Positions 8,564 to 17,732 of a stretch of DNA of 64,000 bases are shown piece by piece. The stretch comes from Syntrophomonas sp. (GTDB taxonomy: Bacteria > Bacillota > Syntrophomonadia > Syntrophomonadales > Syntrophomonadaceae): assembly GCA_016841875.1 (NCBI GenBank), contig JAENYG010000003.1, positions 1 through 64,000 on the forward strand, given 5' to 3'. The notes under the pieces were generated by a model. That model was not told where the DNA came from, made no database searches, and saw only the letters and a program-made list of their open reading frames with translations. Each line of letters opens with the position of its first letter. Position 1 is the first letter of the stretch. Both the position numbers and the translations under genes were made by a program.

Positions 8564-9814
8564 TCATGTCTTACTGCTGATAGACCAGTCTTTAATTTCG
8601 ATGAGTTCAATAATCCGCATAATAACTCCGACAGCCTTTTTCATCGATTCCAAACTGATAAATTCATACCGGCTGTGAAAGTTATGACCGCCAGTGAAAA
8701 TATTAGGGCAGGGGAGTTCCATATAGGAAAGACGAGCGCCGTCTGTCCCACCCCGAATCGGTTTTATCCGCGGAATAATGCCATTATCAGCTATTGCCCG
8801 TTCTGCTAGATCAACTATATAAAAAACTGGCTCAATTTTTTCTTTCATATTATAATATTGATCCGATATCTTAATATTAACTGTTTTTTCACCATACTTG
8901 CTGTTCAGAAAGGCAGCGCAGCTTTCAAAATAAGTCTTCTTCTGCTCAAATTTAGCCCCATCATGGTCTCTAATTAAATAGATCATCTTAGCCGACTCAA
9001 CATTTCCTTCAAGCTTGTTAATATGATAAAATCCTTCATGATTACGGGTGTGTTCTGGACGTTCATGAGCCGGAACCAGAGAATTCAATTCCATGGCAAT
9101 ATGCAGTGCATTTTTCATTCGCATATATGCTGAACCGGGGTGTACATTAATTCCTTGAATATCAACGTGAGCAATCGCTGCATTGAAGGTCTCATACTCC
9201 AGTTCTCCTAAAATGCCCCCATCAATTGTATAAGCGAAATCCGCTCCAAAGCCAGCTACATCAAAAAAATCTGCACCCTGACCTATTTCCTCGTCCGGAG
9301 TAAAACATATAACTATCCTGCCGTGTTTGGATTCCGGTTTATCCATAATACCCGCTATAGCAGTCATGATAGCTGCTATCCCGGCCTTATCATCAGCCCC
9401 CAGCAGGGTAGTTCCATCGCTGGTTATAATAGTCTGGCCGACATAATCATCGAGCTCCGGATACTCTTGAACATTTAAGACGATGTTCTCAGCCTCATTC
9501 AGAATTAAATCCTGACCATCATAGTCCGGGAATACCTGCGGTTTAACGTCCTTGCCTGAAACATCAGGGCTGGTATCCAGATGGGCTATAAAACCAACCG
9601 TCGGAAGATTTTTATCGCTATTTGCAGGCAGCTCGGCCATTAAATAGCCTTTATCGCTAAGCCTGATATTACTTAAGTCTAATCCCCGGAGCTCTTTTTC
9701 CAGCAGACTGGCTAATTCCAACTGCCCCGGTGTACTCGGATGAGCAGTTGAGCCCTCATCTGACTGAGTATCAATTTTCACATACCTTAAGAATCTATCC
9801 AGGAATGTTTCCAT
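8564..9814 (-). CDS. pepT: peptidase T (tripeptide aminopeptidase)
   Basis: A 416-residue M20B metallopeptidase that removes N-terminal residues from tripeptides in the cytoplasm. All family marks are present: HLDTSPD with metal ligands H78 and D80, LGADDKAG with bridging D141, the catalytic pair DEE (E175/E176), the YTIDGG ligand at D198, and the final histidine in FTGGHNFHSRYEF. The dimerisation domain lies between about 210 and 320. Length matches other PepT proteins. The ATG start is preceded by GGAGGTAC on the minus strand. It probably recycles peptides for amino-acid use. Confidence 0.95.
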   Translation of the reverse strand: METFLDRFLRYVKIDTQSDEGSTAHPSTPGQLELASLLEKELRGLDLSNIRLSDKGYLMAELPANSDKNLPTVGFIAHLDTSPDVSGKDVKPQVFPDYDGQDLILNEAENIVLNVQEYPELDDYVGQTIITSDGTTLLGADDKAGIAAIMTAIAGIMDKPESKHGRIVICFTPDEEIGQGADFFDVAGFGADFAYTIDGGILGELEYETFNAAIAHVDIQGINVHPGSAYMRMKNALHIAMELNSLVPAHERPEHTRNHEGFYHINKLEGNVESAKMIYLIRDHDGAKFEQKKTYFESCAAFLNSKYGEKTVNIKISDQYYNMKEKIEPVFYIVDLAERAIADNGIIPRIKPIRGGTDGARLSYMELPCPNIFTGGHNFHSRYEFISLESMKKAVGVIMRIIELIEIKDWSISSKT

Positions 9815-9916
9815 AGAGTACCTCCGTGTAGCATATTTACTCTGTTTTGCGATTTCTTACTAATTTATACTACAAAAATCTCGGTTCAATGGCAAATAAG
9901 AAAATCAGCATCATTC

Positions 9917-9947
9917 GTGGGACAGGGGGACAGGTTCCTTGTCCCAC
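9917..9947. repeat. GTGGGACA hairpin, REP-related
   Basis: Perfect 8-base arms GTGGGACA and TGTCCCAC enclose GGGGGACAGGTTCCT. The core GGGGGACAGGTTC is a variant of the GGGGACGGTTC motif of the other repeats. It lies between pepT and the ArsC-like gene. Confidence 0.55.
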
Positions 9948-10071
9948 CAAATAGAATGAAAATATATATTATCTAAGTTCCTGATTGTTTTCTTTTTACC
10001 AATTAAACTGCGTGGTAAAATAATGTACAGTATTGTCTTAAGTTACAAACCAATGAAAGGTTGTAATACAG

Positions 10072-10410
10072 GTGAATATTCAGATTTTCGGAAGAAAGAA
10101 ATGCTTTGATACCCAGAAAGCTGAACGATATTTTAAGGAACGAAACATTAAATACCAATTTATAGACCTTAATCAAAAAGGTTTAAGCAAAGGTGAGTTT
10201 GCCAATGTTAAATCAGCTATAGGCCTTAAAGAAATAATTAACCCAAAGGTAAAGGACTATACTAGATTAAATATGGACCGAATTGGCAGCAGCAGTATGA
10301 GGGAAGAAATATTATTAAACAATCCGATTCTTTATAATACTCCTATTGTACGCAATGGCAAACTGGTAACCGTAGGATACCGGCCTGAGATATGGAAAGA
10401 ATGGGAATAG
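10072..10410 (+). CDS. ArsC/Spx-family thioredoxin-fold protein
   Basis: A 112-residue protein of the ArsC/Spx/YffB group. It opens with a beta strand then GRKKCFDTQKAERYF and the family pattern IKYQFIDLNQKGLS. The C-terminal half keeps NPILYNTPIVRNGKLVTVGYRPE, the usual cis-proline strand. It has a single Cys (C11) and lacks both the CxxC of Spx and the C-x5-R of true arsenate reductases. It is therefore probably not an arsenate reductase despite the family name. GTG start with AAAGG upstream. It sits 3 bases ahead of yigZ. Confidence 0.82.
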   Translation: MNIQIFGRKKCFDTQKAERYFKERNIKYQFIDLNQKGLSKGEFANVKSAIGLKEIINPKVKDYTRLNMDRIGSSSMREEILLNNPILYNTPIVRNGKLVTVGYRPEIWKEWE

Positions 10411-10413
10411 ATA

Positions 10414-11040
10414 ATGATATTCAAGACCATCAGTGATATTATCACCCTGGAATTAATCGAAAAAAAGTCTAGATTTATATGTATCTTATCCCCGCTGATC
10501 GAGCCGCAGGACATAGAGAAAATTCTTCAAGCTGCCAGCCAAAAATATCCCGGGGGTAGACATTATTGTTATGCTTATAGACTGAGACAGGATACTGGTA
10601 TCCTGGAACGGTGCAGCGATGATGGCGAACCCAGCGGTACAGCGGGATCACCTATTCTAAATGTGCTAAAGAAGAGGGAATTAGAAAATATTATGGCTGT
10701 GGTAGTCCGTTATTTTGGTGGAACCCTGCTCGGAACCGGGGGATTGGTAAGAGCATATTCCGGGGTAGTTCAATCTGCATTGGATAAAGCCAGGACTGTC
10801 AGTATGGAACAATCACGGAAGATTGTGATTACAATGGACTACAGCCATTATGGCAGTTTCGAAAATCGATTCTTCAAATCTCTAAACCAGGTAATTAATA
10901 TTCAATATGCTGATCGTATCAGTTTAGAAGCCTGGATTGCTCTTGACCAAATTCCCCGCTTCATGGCAGAAGTCGATAATCTTACCGGGGGAACAGCATC
11001 CATCGAACTTCATGAAGAAGGATTTGTTCCTCAGCGCTAA
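10414..11040 (+). CDS. yigZ: YigZ/IMPACT-family protein
   Basis: A 208-residue cytoplasmic protein of the IMPACT/YigZ family. The N-terminal domain (residues 1-120) carries KKSRFICIL, the signature CSDDGEPSGTAGSPIL and VVVRYFGGTLLGTGGLVRAYS. The remaining residues form the ferredoxin-like DUF1949 domain. In eukaryotes the homologous domain regulates Gcn2; the bacterial role is uncertain and may involve translation. Length is normal. It follows the ArsC-like gene by 3 bases and is closed by a terminator at 11082. Confidence 0.93.
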   Translation: MIFKTISDIITLELIEKKSRFICILSPLIEPQDIEKILQAASQKYPGGRHYCYAYRLRQDTGILERCSDDGEPSGTAGSPILNVLKKRELENIMAVVVRYFGGTLLGTGGLVRAYSGVVQSALDKARTVSMEQSRKIVITMDYSHYGSFENRFFKSLNQVINIQYADRISLEAWIALDQIPRFMAEVDNLTGGTASIELHEEGFVPQR

Positions 11041-11081
11041 ATATTATCAGTTTTGTGTCCAACTATCTAAACACATTAGAG

Positions 11082-11106
11082 GAAGCCTGAAAGGGCTTCT
11101 TTTTTG
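11082..11106 (+). terminator. rho-independent terminator of the arsC-like/yigZ unit
   Basis: GAAGCC and GGCTTC pair around TGAAAG, followed by TTTTTTT. Confidence 0.85.
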
Positions 11107-11445
11107 CTGCCAGTTTCACCGGGAAGTGGGGGTAGTACCTAATGCGTTAACTAAATTACTTTTAAAAGCATTATCTTAATTATTTTTATGTCAAGTTAAG
11201 CGTCCGTTTCCTTTAAACTCAGATGGATCGAGATTTTCTTGTTATTTATCTGCTAATACGAATTGGTTTTTATAATCAATTGTAATGTAATAAATAAAGG
11301 AAATTAATAATAAAACGTCGAATAATTATCTCATCATAACCTATAGTTAATCACATGCTTACTTATGGTTATAATATGGCAACTGTGTAAATATATATTT
11401 TTGATTAACGAAACGACTGGGTCAAGGTGTCAGGAGGTGTAAAAC
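11107..11445. other. promoter region of the corrinoid methyltransferase cluster
   Basis: About 340 AT-rich bases. A TATAAT box sits at 11370-11375 with a weak TTAATC 17 bases upstream, which is the best candidate promoter. ATAACC at 11336-11341 and GGTTAT at 11367-11372 form a wide inverted repeat overlapping it. No cobalamin riboswitch sequence was recognised. Confidence 0.4.
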
Positions 11446-12111
11446 ATGAGTAATAACGGGGAGATTTTACAAAGGCTAGCTCAGGGGGTTAGGGATATGG
11501 AAGAAGACTTAGTTCTTGAATCAGCTAAAAAAGCTCTGGAAAGCAATATTCCTGCCCTGAAGGCGATCAATGAGGGCCTCGTAGTTGGTATGAATGAAGC
11601 CGGGCGCCTTTATGAGGAGGAGGAGTATTTTGTTCCTGAGCTTCTATTATGCTCTGATGCTATGTACGCAGGCATGGATATTCTAACTCCACATTTAGAA
11701 AGAACAGATGATCAAAACAAATATAGAGCCGTTATCGGGGTCATTGAGGGAGATACCCATGATATAGGGAAAAACTTAGTCAAATTGATGTTAGAAGTAG
11801 CAGGATTCCAAGTTTATGATCTTGGCCGGGATGTTCCACTGGCTAATTTTGTTACCGGGGTAAAAGATCATGATGCTCATTTACTCTGCTTATCAACCCT
11901 AATGTCAACAACTATGGATGGAATGGCTGAAGTGATAAGTCTATTAGAAAATGATAATTTAAGAGAAAAAGTTACCGTATTGGTTGGTGGAGGACCAATT
12001 TCCAAGGCCTTTGCTGACCATATAGGTGCAGACGGTTATGCTAATAATGCTAATGGGGCTGTGAGGGTAGCTCAGCAGTTACTGAATAAAAAGGAAGTGG
12101 CTTTAAGGTGA
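11446..12111 (+). CDS. corrinoid (B12-binding) methyl-carrier protein
   Basis: A 221-residue protein of the MtaC/MtbC/MttC type. Residues 1-90 are the helical cap domain (INEGLVVGMNEAGRLYEEEEYFVPELL). Residues 90-215 are the B12 domain with the signature EGDTHDIGKN: D103-x-H105-x-x-G108, where His105 is the lower cobalt ligand. LCLSTLMSTTM and VLVGGGPIS are the other dimethylbenzimidazole-tail binding segments. It carries a methyl group on cobalt between a substrate methyltransferase and an acceptor methyltransferase. AGGAGGTG precedes the ATG. Its stop overlaps the next start by four bases, indicating translational coupling. Confidence 0.93.
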   Translation: MSNNGEILQRLAQGVRDMEEDLVLESAKKALESNIPALKAINEGLVVGMNEAGRLYEEEEYFVPELLLCSDAMYAGMDILTPHLERTDDQNKYRAVIGVIEGDTHDIGKNLVKLMLEVAGFQVYDLGRDVPLANFVTGVKDHDAHLLCLSTLMSTTMDGMAEVISLLENDNLREKVTVLVGGGPISKAFADHIGADGYANNANGAVRVAQQLLNKKEVALR

Positions 12112-13133
12112 GCACCATAACAAAAAGAGTCATCCAGGCATTGAATGGCGATAAAGTTGATCGTCCCCCTTTCATTTGCCCTGGTGGAATGTTGAATATG
12201 GTCACCACTGAACTCATGAAAAAAACTGACATCTACTGGCCTGATGCTCACATGGATGAAAAATCTCTTGCGAAACTGGCGATAGAGGTTCATAAATTGA
12301 CCGGGATTGAAAATCTTGGAGTACCGTTTTGTATGACTGTTGAAGCAGAAGCTATGGGCGCCAGGGTATATATGGGTACAACAGATACTGAACCCCGGGT
12401 GATTGAGTATCCGCTTACACAAATAATAGAATGGCCGAAACTACAGGCTATAAGACAAGACCGGGGGAGAATCGGACTGGTTGGTGATGCAGTTACCAGA
12501 CTATCAGTCAGTAATATTGATGCACCAGTAATTGCTAATATCATCGGGCCGATCAGCTTGGCCACCTCATTAATTGAGCCGATGATATTTTTTAGGGCTT
12601 TGGGTAAGCAACCACAGCAGGCACATGCATTTTTATCATTCCTAACCGATAACCTGATTTCATACGGCAGAACACTGTTACAGGCTGGAGCCCAGATTTT
12701 AACCATATCTGACCCCAGCGGAACTGGAGATATCCTGGGACCAAGACGCTTTGCTGATTTTGCTTTACCCTATATTAACCGTATATTAGAGGAATTAGAA
12801 GGTGAATACCAGGCCTGCATAGTTCATATCTGTGGAGGTCTGCACACTATATTAAATGAAATTAATCAATTAAAAGCCCAGGGAATAAGTATTGATTCAA
12901 ACACCAGTATAACCGCTATACATGCAGCTCTTGACAATAAGGTGGTTGTAGGAAATGTTAGCACCCACCTGCTGCAAAATGGTGACCCCGATAGAGTAAA
13001 GGCGGCCTCTTTATCATGTCTAAGGAATGGAGCAGCAGTCCTCTCTCCAGCTTGTGGAATCAGTACGAGCACTCCTGTTGCTAACCTGCAAGCCATGGCT
13101 GCGGCTGTAAGTGAGTATTTACCCCAGGGATAG
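12108..13133 (+). CDS. UroD-family methyltransferase (MtaA/MtbA/CmuA type)
   Basis: A 341-residue protein of the uroporphyrinogen decarboxylase superfamily, methyltransferase branch. The zinc site typical of the branch is visible: H240-x-C242 in VHICGG and C316 in LSPACGIS. Such enzymes move a methyl group to or from a corrinoid protein, with zinc activating a thiol or the methyl donor. Genuine UroD enzymes lack this zinc site. GTG start, overlapping the corrinoid gene by four bases. Whether it loads the corrinoid from the substrate or transfers the methyl to an acceptor cannot be settled here, because a second paralogue lies at 15077. Confidence 0.88.
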   Translation: MSTITKRVIQALNGDKVDRPPFICPGGMLNMVTTELMKKTDIYWPDAHMDEKSLAKLAIEVHKLTGIENLGVPFCMTVEAEAMGARVYMGTTDTEPRVIEYPLTQIIEWPKLQAIRQDRGRIGLVGDAVTRLSVSNIDAPVIANIIGPISLATSLIEPMIFFRALGKQPQQAHAFLSFLTDNLISYGRTLLQAGAQILTISDPSGTGDILGPRRFADFALPYINRILEELEGEYQACIVHICGGLHTILNEINQLKAQGISIDSNTSITAIHAALDNKVVVGNVSTHLLQNGDPDRVKAASLSCLRNGAAVLSPACGISTSTPVANLQAMAAAVSEYLPQG

Positions 13134-13145
13134 GAGAATTATAGT

Positions 13146-14993
13146 ATGGTAAATTTCCCAGAGCAGGTAAAGAAATTCACATTGGAGTGCCATGACGATC
13201 TGCCCTCACTGTTGTTAGATCTCCTTGATGAGGACGGAATCGAGATAGAGAGTTCCTGTGGGGGTAATGGGACTTGTGGCAAATGCAGGGTGCAAATACT
13301 GGAAGGGGATTGTCTATCAGCCGGAGATGATGAACTGGAACTTGTATCACTCCAAGAGATAAACAAAGGTATACGTTTAGCCTGTTGCTGCCAGGTAATG
13401 GGAAAGGTTACATTTCTCTTACCGAAACAGGAGAAAAGAATACGCATTCTCGAAAATTCTTTTTCTATAGATGTAGAAATAGAACCTCAAGTTAAAAAAC
13501 AGGTTGTTAGTTTATGCCATAATTGTTTCCAACATTCGCGATTGGACCAATTATTGAAAGAGGTACAATTGCCTGTTGACAGGAAGCATTTACTAGATAT
13601 ACTCAAATTTCTTGGTGAATATGAAGCAGGATTGTTGACCGTAGTTATTAATGAAACAACAATTTGTGGTTTAGAGACTTCTGATACTACCTCGCATAAA
13701 TATGGAGTAGCTATTGATATTGGCACAACAACGGTAGTTGCTAGTCTATTGAATTTGATAAACGGCCATAAATTGGCTGTAGCATCTAGCCTAAATCCGC
13801 AGACAAGATATGGCATGGACGTATTATCCAGGATTCAGCATACAAGCAATGATTCGTCTGGCACAGAAACTCTATGCAGGTTAATAGTTCAATGTAGTAA
13901 TGAATTAATAGGGGAACTGTGTACAAAGGCTGGAATAAATAGACGTTTTATCTATGAGGTAGCAGTAGCCGCGAATACCGTGATGTTACATTTACTATTA
14001 GGTGTGAATCCGAATCAACTGGGGCGGTCTCCGTATTATCCAATATTCAACCAGGGGCAGGTTGTAGATGCTGAAACATCCGGGTTGTCAATATCACCGT
14101 TTGCACGATTATATTGCTTACCATCGGTCTCAAGTTATATCGGCGCTGATATAGTATCTGGAATAATAGCTGCCGATCTGGATAAATCAGAATCCACCAT
14201 ACTTTTTTTAGATATTGGTACAAATGGCGAGATAGTGCTATTAAAAGACGCTAAACTTTTAGCCTGTTCAACCGCTGCTGGGCCAGCTTTTGAGGGTATG
14301 AATATATCCTGTGGGATGCAGGCCCAAGACGGAGCGATAGAAAAAGTCTGTCTTCACAATAAGCATCTTGAGTATAGTACTATCGGCGGGGCTTCCCCTT
14401 GTGGATTATGTGGAAGCGGACTGGTAGATCTGGTAAGTACATTATTGAATACTGGAATAATTACTCCTTCTGGGCGGATTAATACCAGAGAGAGAATTTT
14501 AATTAACGACCCTGAGGCTGTTTTAACAGAGAACATAGGCGAAGTTGATGGGAAGAGAAGATTCTGGGTGATTCCGCCTTCAGATGAATGTATTAACGGC
14601 ATATATATCAGTCAAGCTGATATACGTCAAGTTCAGTTGGCTAAAAGTGCTATCGTTTCAGGAATAAAGACCCTGATAAGCCAGGCAGGAATAACTGCTG
14701 ATGAGATAGATAAAACAATACTTGCAGGTGCTTTTGGCACCTATGTTGATACGCAAAGCTTGATTCATCTGGGTTTCTTTCCGCCAGCCTGGAAGGACAG
14801 AATATTGCTTGCTGGCAATTCAGCCTTGGCCGGGGCAGAGTTGGTGTTGTTATCAAAAAATTCACGCCTGCGAGTTGAAGATATTTCCCAAAAAATTGAG
14901 CATTTTGAACTCTCATTGCTTTCAGATTTTGAACATCGATTTATTGAAAATATGTCTTTCCCGTGTCAGGAGACTATTGATGATTATGTTTGA
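13146..14993 (+). CDS. RACo-type ASKHA ATPase with 2Fe-2S ferredoxin domain (corrinoid protein activator)
   Basis: A 615-residue reductive activator of corrinoid proteins. Residues 1-95 are a plant-type ferredoxin domain with C38-GGNGT-C44-GK-C47 and the distal Cys in RLACCCQV (residues 80-82, three adjacent Cys). From about 185 the DUF4445/ASKHA ATPase begins: VAIDIGTTTVVASLL, later LFLDIGTNGEIVLL, ACSTAAGPAFEGMN and CGLCGSGLVDLV. The protein uses ATP and a low-potential electron to return accidentally oxidised Co(II) corrinoid to Co(I). It lies 12 bases after the methyltransferase gene, so it serves this corrinoid protein. Confidence 0.93.
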   Translation: MVNFPEQVKKFTLECHDDLPSLLLDLLDEDGIEIESSCGGNGTCGKCRVQILEGDCLSAGDDELELVSLQEINKGIRLACCCQVMGKVTFLLPKQEKRIRILENSFSIDVEIEPQVKKQVVSLCHNCFQHSRLDQLLKEVQLPVDRKHLLDILKFLGEYEAGLLTVVINETTICGLETSDTTSHKYGVAIDIGTTTVVASLLNLINGHKLAVASSLNPQTRYGMDVLSRIQHTSNDSSGTETLCRLIVQCSNELIGELCTKAGINRRFIYEVAVAANTVMLHLLLGVNPNQLGRSPYYPIFNQGQVVDAETSGLSISPFARLYCLPSVSSYIGADIVSGIIAADLDKSESTILFLDIGTNGEIVLLKDAKLLACSTAAGPAFEGMNISCGMQAQDGAIEKVCLHNKHLEYSTIGGASPCGLCGSGLVDLVSTLLNTGIITPSGRINTRERILINDPEAVLTENIGEVDGKRRFWVIPPSDECINGIYISQADIRQVQLAKSAIVSGIKTLISQAGITADEIDKTILAGAFGTYVDTQSLIHLGFFPPAWKDRILLAGNSALAGAELVLLSKNSRLRVEDISQKIEHFELSLLSDFEHRFIENMSFPCQETIDDYV

Positions 14994-15076
14994 TACCAGT
15001 TTCCCACCTGTTATATTTTAAAGTATTTTGATATTCCGTTACTTAATCACTGAATAATAAAGGGAGGAGAATCGCT

Positions 15077-16129
15077 GTGAAAAAACTGGTTCCACACCTT
15101 AAAGATGAGATGACTCCTAAAGAGAGAATAGCGGCGATGGATGCGGGAAATGATTTGGACCGCATACCCTGTATTCCTCTTTTAGGTGAGCCCAGCACCA
15201 GGCTGATAGGTACTACAGTTTCTCAATATTGGCATTCTCCCCAGCTGATGGTAGAAGCTGAAATTGCTGCTTTCAATCGTTTTGGTCATGATAGTCTGGG
15301 TTTAGGTCCAGATGCTTACGGTATTGCCGAAGCTATGGGGGCCAATGTAATTTTCCCTGAAGATAACATACCTTTTGTTAAAGATGTCTTTATTACCGAC
15401 TATTCTATGCTAGCTTCTCTTGAACCATTAAACCCATATAAAGATGGGCGTATTCCTTTATTCTTGCAAGCCTGTGAAATGCTCCGGGAAGCAGCCGGTG
15501 ATATCATTGGAATAGGGTGCAGTGTAGCAGGTCCTTTTACTATAGCTGCCTATTTACGAGGTGTAGAAAATATCCTTAAAGATGTACATAAGAATCCTGA
15601 GCAGGTTCATCGATTATTGTACTTGGTTACAGAAAGCTGTAAAAACTGTATTGACGCACTATCGGTCTATGATATTGGTATCAGTATGGCGGATCCTCTA
15701 GCATCAGGAACTGTTATTGGACCAAATATTTTTAAAGAATTTGTCAGCCCCTATTTTCGGGAAATCATCAAAACCGCTATAGAAAAAACCGGGAAAAAAC
15801 CATCGCTTCACCTTTGTGGCAACACCTATAAAATATGGCAGGAAATAGCATCGCTGAATATCAGCCTATTCAGCCTCGACAATGTGGTGGATATCGGCCG
15901 GGCCAGAGATGAAATAGGTGACAAGGTTCGTCTTATGGGCAATGTGGATCCTTCTAACGTAATAATGAGGGGAAATAAAACCACCATATTGGCTGCAGCT
16001 GCAGAGTGTATTAAGAAAGCTGGAGATAATCCTAAAGGCTTTATATTAAGCTCTGGGTGCCAGATACCCATTAAGACTCCCATGCACAATATCGATTACT
16101 TTATGGAAGCAGCCAGGACATTAAGTTAA
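15077..16129 (+). CDS. second UroD-family methyltransferase
   Basis: A 350-residue paralogue of the gene at 12108 but quite different in sequence. The zinc motif is again complete: H245-x-C247 in SLHLCGNTY and C328 in ILSSGCQIP. The N-terminal part (DRIPCIPLLGEPSTRLIGTT) and the presence of MGNVDPSNV resemble the UroD-like proteins acting as substrate:corrinoid methyltransferases in O-demethylase systems. I infer that one of the two paralogues takes the methyl from the substrate and the other passes it on; which is which is open. GTG start with GGGAGGAG upstream. Confidence 0.85.
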   Translation: MKKLVPHLKDEMTPKERIAAMDAGNDLDRIPCIPLLGEPSTRLIGTTVSQYWHSPQLMVEAEIAAFNRFGHDSLGLGPDAYGIAEAMGANVIFPEDNIPFVKDVFITDYSMLASLEPLNPYKDGRIPLFLQACEMLREAAGDIIGIGCSVAGPFTIAAYLRGVENILKDVHKNPEQVHRLLYLVTESCKNCIDALSVYDIGISMADPLASGTVIGPNIFKEFVSPYFREIIKTAIEKTGKKPSLHLCGNTYKIWQEIASLNISLFSLDNVVDIGRARDEIGDKVRLMGNVDPSNVIMRGNKTTILAAAAECIKKAGDNPKGFILSSGCQIPIKTPMHNIDYFMEAARTLS

Positions 16130-16244
16130 AAGAAAAACCATAGAGCGTTCAAGGATAGTAAACGACTTCCTATTTGGTCACAAACACATTTCAGGAATTG
16201 ATAGAATCCTGGTTTATGAATTGAGAAAGAAGCAGGTACTATAT

Positions 16245-17732
16245 TTGGCAAAAGAAATTTTACGGATACATGCGCTCAATAAAACATATTCCGGCATAAA
16301 GGTATTAAGCGATATTGATTTTAGTCTGCAAGAAGGTGAAGTGCATGGCCTGGTGGGTGAAAATGGTGCGGGCAAGACTACTTTAATTAAGATTATTGCC
16401 GGAGTTGAAAAACCTGATGACGGTACCCAAATGATTATGGAAGGTAAACAGGTACATAGGTTAACACCAGCCCAGGCCATTCAGATGGGTATCTCCGTGA
16501 TATACCAGGATCTAAGTCTGTTTCCGAATTTATCGATTGCCGAAAATATTTGCATAGGCAGCTTAAAGGGGCAGATCGTTAATTGGGGAGAAATGAATAC
16601 AACTGCCCGGGCAGCCCTTAATGAAATAGGGTGTACTAATATTGATGTCAATACAAGGTTGAGTGAAGTCAGCATCGGCATGCAGCAGATCGTGGCTATA
16701 GCGCGAGCTATAACATTAAAATCCAGGATCATTATTATGGATGAACCTACCGCTTCTTTATCAGCCAGCGAAGTAAATATGCTCTATAGAATAATACATA
16801 TGCTGAAGAAAGAGGATATTTCCATTATCTATATCTCCCATAAACTTGATGAGGTCTTTACTATCGCAGACAGGATATCAATCCTGCGTGATGGAGAAAT
16901 GATAGCAACAAGACCCGTCCATGAACTAGACCAGCAATCCCTTATCAGCATGATGGTAGGCCGTGAATTAAGATTCCTGCCTATGCGAAATAATGGTGAG
17001 GTGGGAGAGAAGATTTTTGAAGTTAGAGGACTTAGCAAAAAACCATTATTCCAGGATATATCTTTTTCCTTGTATAAATATGAAATACTGGGGATTACCG
17101 GTTTAGTCGGAGCCAAAAGGAGTGAGATGGCTCAAACTCTGTTTGGTCTTTTGAAAGCAGATAAGGGTTCAATATTCATGAATGGCAGAGAAATCAAGGT
17201 AAAATCTGCCGCTGATGCAATAAGCAAAGGCATCTGTTATCTTCCTGAAGATAGGAGAGGGCAGGGTCTTTTCTTACAGCAAAGTATGGTAAATAACATA
17301 ACAGCTACTGCTCTTGATAAAGTACTGAACAGATTTAAACTGATCAGTGCTAAAAAGGAACTCTCTTCCGCTGAAGTATATATAGGCAATCTAAATATAA
17401 AGCCTAAAATACCTGAAATCAAAGTGGAGTATATGAGCGGGGGAAATCAGCAAAAAGTATTGTTCAGCCGATGGCTGAATGCTGAACCACAAATTCTGAT
17501 AGCTGATGAGCCTACCAGCGGTGTTGATGTGGGGGCCAAGGCTGAAATACATCGACTTCTTCGAGAATTAGCTGAATCGGGAGTTGGGGTAATTCTGATT
17601 TCTTCCGATCTATCGGAAGCTTTAGCGATCTCAGATCGGATTATCATTATGCGTAACGGACAGATAGTGCATGAAGTTAGAGCGGATAGTACTACTCAAG
17701 AAGATGTAATACAGAAGGGACTCATGGGATAA
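16245..17732 (+). CDS. ABC importer ATPase, double-cassette (LsrA/RbsA/MglA type)
   Basis: A 495-residue protein with two ATP-binding cassettes in one chain, the mark of the CUT2 sugar-importer class. Cassette 1 has GENGAGKTT, the signature SEVSIGMQQ and IIIMDEPTASLS. Cassette 2 has the degenerate Walker A (GLVGAKRSEMAQ) usual for this class, then MSGGNQQKV and LIADEPTSGVDVG. I start it at TTG 16245 (aligning with the family start); the frame is also open from TTG 16221. It energises the two permeases that follow. No terminator separates it from the methyltransferase genes. Confidence 0.9.
   Translation: MAKEILRIHALNKTYSGIKVLSDIDFSLQEGEVHGLVGENGAGKTTLIKIIAGVEKPDDGTQMIMEGKQVHRLTPAQAIQMGISVIYQDLSLFPNLSIAENICIGSLKGQIVNWGEMNTTARAALNEIGCTNIDVNTRLSEVSIGMQQIVAIARAITLKSRIIIMDEPTASLSASEVNMLYRIIHMLKKEDISIIYISHKLDEVFTIADRISILRDGEMIATRPVHELDQQSLISMMVGRELRFLPMRNNGEVGEKIFEVRGLSKKPLFQDISFSLYKYEILGITGLVGAKRSEMAQTLFGLLKADKGSIFMNGREIKVKSAADAISKGICYLPEDRRGQGLFLQQSMVNNITATALDKVLNRFKLISAKKELSSAEVYIGNLNIKPKIPEIKVEYMSGGNQQKVLFSRWLNAEPQILIADEPTSGVDVGAKAEIHRLLRELAESGVGVILISSDLSEALAISDRIIIMRNGQIVHEVRADSTTQEDVIQKGLMG

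Noticed and set aside
10072-10410. Arsenate reductase partner of the ACR3 exporter
   Set aside because: The protein lacks the C-x5-R and accessory Cys of arsenate reductases and lies 11 kb away with yigZ.
13146-14993. Benzoyl-CoA or 2-hydroxyacyl-CoA dehydratase activator
   Set aside because: Those ASKHA activators are about 260-300 residues with a 4Fe-4S site; this one has a 2Fe-2S ferredoxin domain and DUF4445 length typical of RACo.
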